A stretch of 47,101 bases of DNA from Planctomycetota bacterium (GTDB taxonomy: Bacteria; Planctomycetota; UBA1135; UBA2386). The notes below the pieces were generated by a model. The model saw only the letters and a program-made list of their open reading frames with translations, did not search any database and was not told the DNA's origin. The position numbers and the translations under genes are program-made. Of this stretch, positions 44,661 to 47,101 are shown piece after piece. Location of the stretch: assembly GCA_016872675.1 (NCBI GenBank), contig VGZG01000022.1, positions 1 to 47,101 on the forward strand, in the 5' to 3' direction. Numbering within the stretch: position 1 is the stretch's first letter; the number at the start of each line of letters is the position of its first letter.

Positions 44661-46010
44661 ATGACCACGATGTCCTACGGGACGCGTCTGCCGCAGGCAG
44701 CGCGTCGTTTCACTGCTCTCGCCACGCTGGCGTTCGCCCCATTCGCCCACGCCCAGCAGACGAGCGAAGGCCTCGCCTCCGGCCTGCGGCCGCTGCCGGG
44801 CACGACGTCGATCGCCGCCGTCGTCGGCGCCGATCTGGTGACGTTCAACGGCGTCGACCTCAAGGTCACGCCGCCCGGTCAGCCCAGCACGACGCTGCTG
44901 TCGCTGCCGGCGTACTTCTTCGGCTCGTTCCTGCTGCCGGTGAACGGCACGCACGTGCTGCTCGGCTACACCGGCCTCACCGGCGGCGATGCGATCTGGT
45001 TGGTGCCGCTGCAGGGCCCGGCGCCAACCCAGCCGCTCGCCAGCCTCGCGTTCAACTACGACGCCGCGCGCTTCGACGGCCAGCGCGCGCTCGTCTCGGC
45101 GCGCACCGGCGGATTCGCGGCCGCGAACAACGAGCTGTGGACGCTCGACCTGCAGACCGGCGCGACGCAGCGGGTCGCCAGCATTCCTGGCGCTTCGGGC
45201 CCGGTCGCCATCGCCGGCAACGGCGACGTCTACTACGCCACCGGCTTCGCCGGCTTCCCGACGCCGCCCGGCACGTGCACCTTCCTGCGCCTGCCACGCC
45301 CCCTCGTCGACGCCGCCATCGCCGGCAACACGATGCTCGGCCTCGCCCAGACGCAGGTGGTCGCGACCGGCCTCGACGCCGCCGGCGACATGACGTTTGA
45401 CGACGACGGCGACCTGCTGTTCGTCGACTGGTTCAACGGCCGCGTCAGCGAGATCAGCGACGCCGCTTCGGCGCAGCCGTCGATCGTGGCGAACGTCGTC
45501 AACTACGCCACGGCCGCCGTGTCCCCGGCGAGCGTGCAATTCGTTGGCGGCTCGCAGGCAGGCGTGTTCGAGCCGTTCCAGCCGACCAACGGTTCGCTGT
45601 ATGTGTTCGAGACCGACTACTTCGCCACCGCCGGCCTGCGGACGGTCGAGTCGCAACCGGGCGCGCTGCTGGTCAATGCCGCCAACCCGGTGCCCGCCGG
45701 CCTGCTGCAGTTCATCGCCAGCAGCGGGCCCGCCAACGGCATCGGCCTCTTGGCCTTCGGCATCGGCCCGACCGGGGTCACAACTCCGCTGGCGGTCCCC
45801 GGCTTCGAAGCGCCGCTGGCATGGAACAGCGCGCTGACCAACGCGCCGGTGCTGCTGCCGTTCTTGTTCGACGCCACCGGCGGCCACGTGCTGAATGCCA
45901 CCAACCCGGGCTTCGCGACGCCGTTCCCGGCGACCGTCCAGGTGGCGTTCGTCTCGAACGCCGGCCTGCTCGGCGCCACCCCGGCGGCCGCGCTGACGAT
46001 CGGCCAGTAA
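44661..46010 (+). CDS. Secreted beta-propeller-like protein under cobalamin riboswitch control
   Basis: 449 aa, ATG at 44661 (an in-frame ATG at 44670 is possible). Signal peptide RRFTALATLAFAPFAHAQ with a signal peptidase I site, no lipobox. The mature part has repeated strands like propeller blades: NELWTLDLQTGATQRVASI, VAIAGNGDVYYATG, DAAGDMTFDDDGDLLFVDWFNGRVSEI and NGSLYVFETDYF. The last 120 residues form a beta-rich tail ending ALTIGQ. Known riboswitch targets are B12 transporters, synthesis enzymes and B12-independent isozymes; this is none of these by sequence. A cobalamin-capturing role similar in principle to the beta-propeller BtuG is an inference. Confidence 0.8.
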   Translation: MTTMSYGTRLPQAARRFTALATLAFAPFAHAQQTSEGLASGLRPLPGTTSIAAVVGADLVTFNGVDLKVTPPGQPSTTLLSLPAYFFGSFLLPVNGTHVLLGYTGLTGGDAIWLVPLQGPAPTQPLASLAFNYDAARFDGQRALVSARTGGFAAANNELWTLDLQTGATQRVASIPGASGPVAIAGNGDVYYATGFAGFPTPPGTCTFLRLPRPLVDAAIAGNTMLGLAQTQVVATGLDAAGDMTFDDDGDLLFVDWFNGRVSEISDAASAQPSIVANVVNYATAAVSPASVQFVGGSQAGVFEPFQPTNGSLYVFETDYFATAGLRTVESQPGALLVNAANPVPAGLLQFIASSGPANGIGLLAFGIGPTGVTTPLAVPGFEAPLAWNSALTNAPVLLPFLFDATGGHVLNATNPGFATPFPATVQVAFVSNAGLLGATPAAALTIGQ

Positions 46011-46035
46011 GCCCAGCCAGCCGGCCCGAGGAGTG

Positions 46036-46112
46036 CGAAGTCGTTACAGCGCGGCGCTGTAGGGAATAGGCCCGAGCCGCCGTAATCGACGACTTCGGGC
46101 GGACTGCGCCCG
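46036..46112 (+). promoter_or_regulatory. Structured leader upstream of the 46122 gene
   Basis: Three inverted repeats: outer stem CGAAGTCGT (46036-46044) with ACGACTTCG (46089-46097); inner stem TACAGC/GCTGTA (46045-46061); and CGGGCG/CGCCCG (46096-46112), 9 bp before the ATG. The outer and last stems share two bases, so they may compete. No Shine-Dalgarno is visible. It does not match a riboswitch class I know. It could also hold the terminator of the gene ending at 46010. Confidence 0.5.
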
Positions 46113-46121
46113 TCCCACCGC

Positions 46122-47101
46122 ATGCAGAAGCAATCCGCACTCCTCGCCGTCGGCGCCCTGATCCTGCTCGCAGCCCTCGGCGTGGTCGTGCCGCAACTGC
46201 TCGGCGACACCACGCCTATCGTGCGCTGGGACGCGGCGGCCGAACTCGACGTGCCGCAGGAGCCCGCCGACCCGCAGGCCGCGACCAATGCCGACGACAC
46301 GCCGCTGCTCGAGCGCACCGAGGCGCCGCTGCCGGAGGCGCCGCTGCTAGCGGACGAGCGCGTCGACCTGCTGATGCGCGGGCGCGTCGTCGACAAGTTC
46401 CGCGGTCCGGTGCCGCAGGCGACTGTCTGGCTCGACTTCGGTCGCGGCGGGCCGCGCGGTGGCAACAACCGCCAGCGACGCGTGCCCGACCCGGTGACCA
46501 CCGACGGCGACGGGCGCTTCGCCTTCCAGGGCCAGACCTTCCGCAACCTGCGCGTCTCGCTGCAGGTGGCGCACGCGCGCTACGCGCCGGCAATGTTCGA
46601 CAAGGACGTCGGCGCCGTCGCCACTGAACTCGACCTCGGCGAGTTGACATTGCTCGCCGGCGGCCAGATCCGCGGCCGCGTCACCGACCTCGACGGCAAC
46701 GGCATCGCCGTCGCCGAACTGCGCCTGCAGCCGGAGAACGACAATCCGCTGCGCTGGCTGCGCGACCGCGAGAAGCTGGTCGCGCCGTTCCAGACGGACG
46801 TCGCCGGCTACTACGTGCGCGACCACGTCGCCAGTGGCGCTTGGGCGCTGACGGCGGTGGCCAAGGCGCACACCGAGGGCCGCTCACCGACGTTCGTCGT
46901 CGAAGAGGAGTTCCAGATCGACGTCGACGACATCCGGCTCGGCCCGGGCTTCGAGGTCACCGGCTACGTCCGCAACCAGAAGGGCGAGCCGATCGCGAAG
47001 GCGAATGTCACGATGCAGTCGGAATCGCGCCAGCGCGGCGGCGCGGCGCCCGGCGCGCCGGCGGCGGCTTCGCCGGTGGCCGCGAACCCGCACGGCGGCG
47101 A
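46122..47101 (+). CDS. Membrane-anchored carboxypeptidase-regulatory-like repeat protein (partial)
   Basis: Open from the ATG at 46122 to the right edge (at least 326 residues). An N-terminal signal anchor (LLAVGALILLAALGVVVPQLL) is followed by an acidic/Pro linker, then repeated CarboxypepD_reg-like beta-sandwich units: RGRVVDKFRGPVPQATVWLD, RGRVTDLDGNGIAVAELRL and TGYVRNQKGEPIAKANVTM. Such domains act as structural or adhesion modules on extracytoplasmic proteins. The function is unknown. Confidence 0.85.
   Translation, partial: MQKQSALLAVGALILLAALGVVVPQLLGDTTPIVRWDAAAELDVPQEPADPQAATNADDTPLLERTEAPLPEAPLLADERVDLLMRGRVVDKFRGPVPQATVWLDFGRGGPRGGNNRQRRVPDPVTTDGDGRFAFQGQTFRNLRVSLQVAHARYAPAMFDKDVGAVATELDLGELTLLAGGQIRGRVTDLDGNGIAVAELRLQPENDNPLRWLRDREKLVAPFQTDVAGYYVRDHVASGAWALTAVAKAHTEGRSPTFVVEEEFQIDVDDIRLGPGFEVTGYVRNQKGEPIAKANVTMQSESRQRGGAAPGAPAAASPVAANPHGG

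Noticed and set aside
44280-45887. A 535-residue minus-strand open frame
   Set aside because: It is a GC-rich shadow of the secreted propeller-like gene and crosses the cobalamin riboswitch; the composition is Arg/Gly/Val-rich with no motif.

Overview
This window is dense, very GC-rich bacterial chromosome. There are no rRNA or tRNA genes that I can recognise, no CRISPR array and no transposase. Gene content fits a free-living Gram-negative-type bacterium, most likely a member of the Planctomycetota. That placement is inference, resting on the secreted sugar-dehydrogenase-like protein with its Ig-like tail, the toroid repeat protein, the kinase/sigma-54 regulator pair, the secreted fucosidase and peptidase, and the split CoaC. 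No 16S gene is present to confirm it.

Layout. 1-4081: the 3' end of a membrane protein gene, a secreted alpha/alpha-toroid repeat protein and a divergent secreted M1 aminopeptidase. 4095-8073 (minus): rimO-pgsA-pgpA, then a membrane SpoIIE-type phosphatase-like protein and a MazG-like pyrophosphohydrolase. 8246-13173 (minus): a housekeeping cluster read glmU-prs-rplY-pth-rpsF-rpsR-rplI. 13350-17427: a secreted PQQ-type sugar dehydrogenase-like protein, a capsule-type glycan gene and an XRE regulator. 17653-23156: rsmJ facing prmA-coaC-gmk-yicC, then secG, tpiA and a DAHP synthase. 23208-26046 (minus): a three-gene flavoenzyme (HcnABC/opine-oxidase type). 26192-28258: a GH29 fucosidase. 28262-33783: a metallophosphoesterase, an FHA-like/GAF/sigma-54 activator and a divergent tail-anchored Ser/Thr kinase. 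33824-38723: gluQ, rsgA, HutD-like, DUF2752, a hypothetical gene and folC. 38802-42937: esterase, Nudix, AhpD-like and two membrane proteins. 42938-47101: a vitamin-B12-associated region at the right edge.

The most interesting part is the right edge. A clear cobalamin riboswitch (about 44441-44594) leads into a secreted, probably beta-propeller protein of unknown function. Divergent from it lie a QueG-like iron-sulfur protein and a 54-residue stump of a BtuF-type cobalamin-binding protein. By analogy with the beta-propeller BtuG of Bacteroidetes, this could be an unrecognised B12-capture protein. Two other sequence-level observations stand out. One is a 75-bp in-frame element made of two perfect hairpins inside pth, exactly where the protein carries extra residues. 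The other is a Nudix gene whose Shine-Dalgarno sequence is separated from its ATG by a perfect hairpin that would fold the spacing down to about 5 nt.

Genes are tightly packed: twelve adjacent pairs overlap by exactly 4 bp (ATGA or GTGA), which suggests translational coupling. Likely terminators are GC-perfect hairpins with tiny loops and no U-tract.
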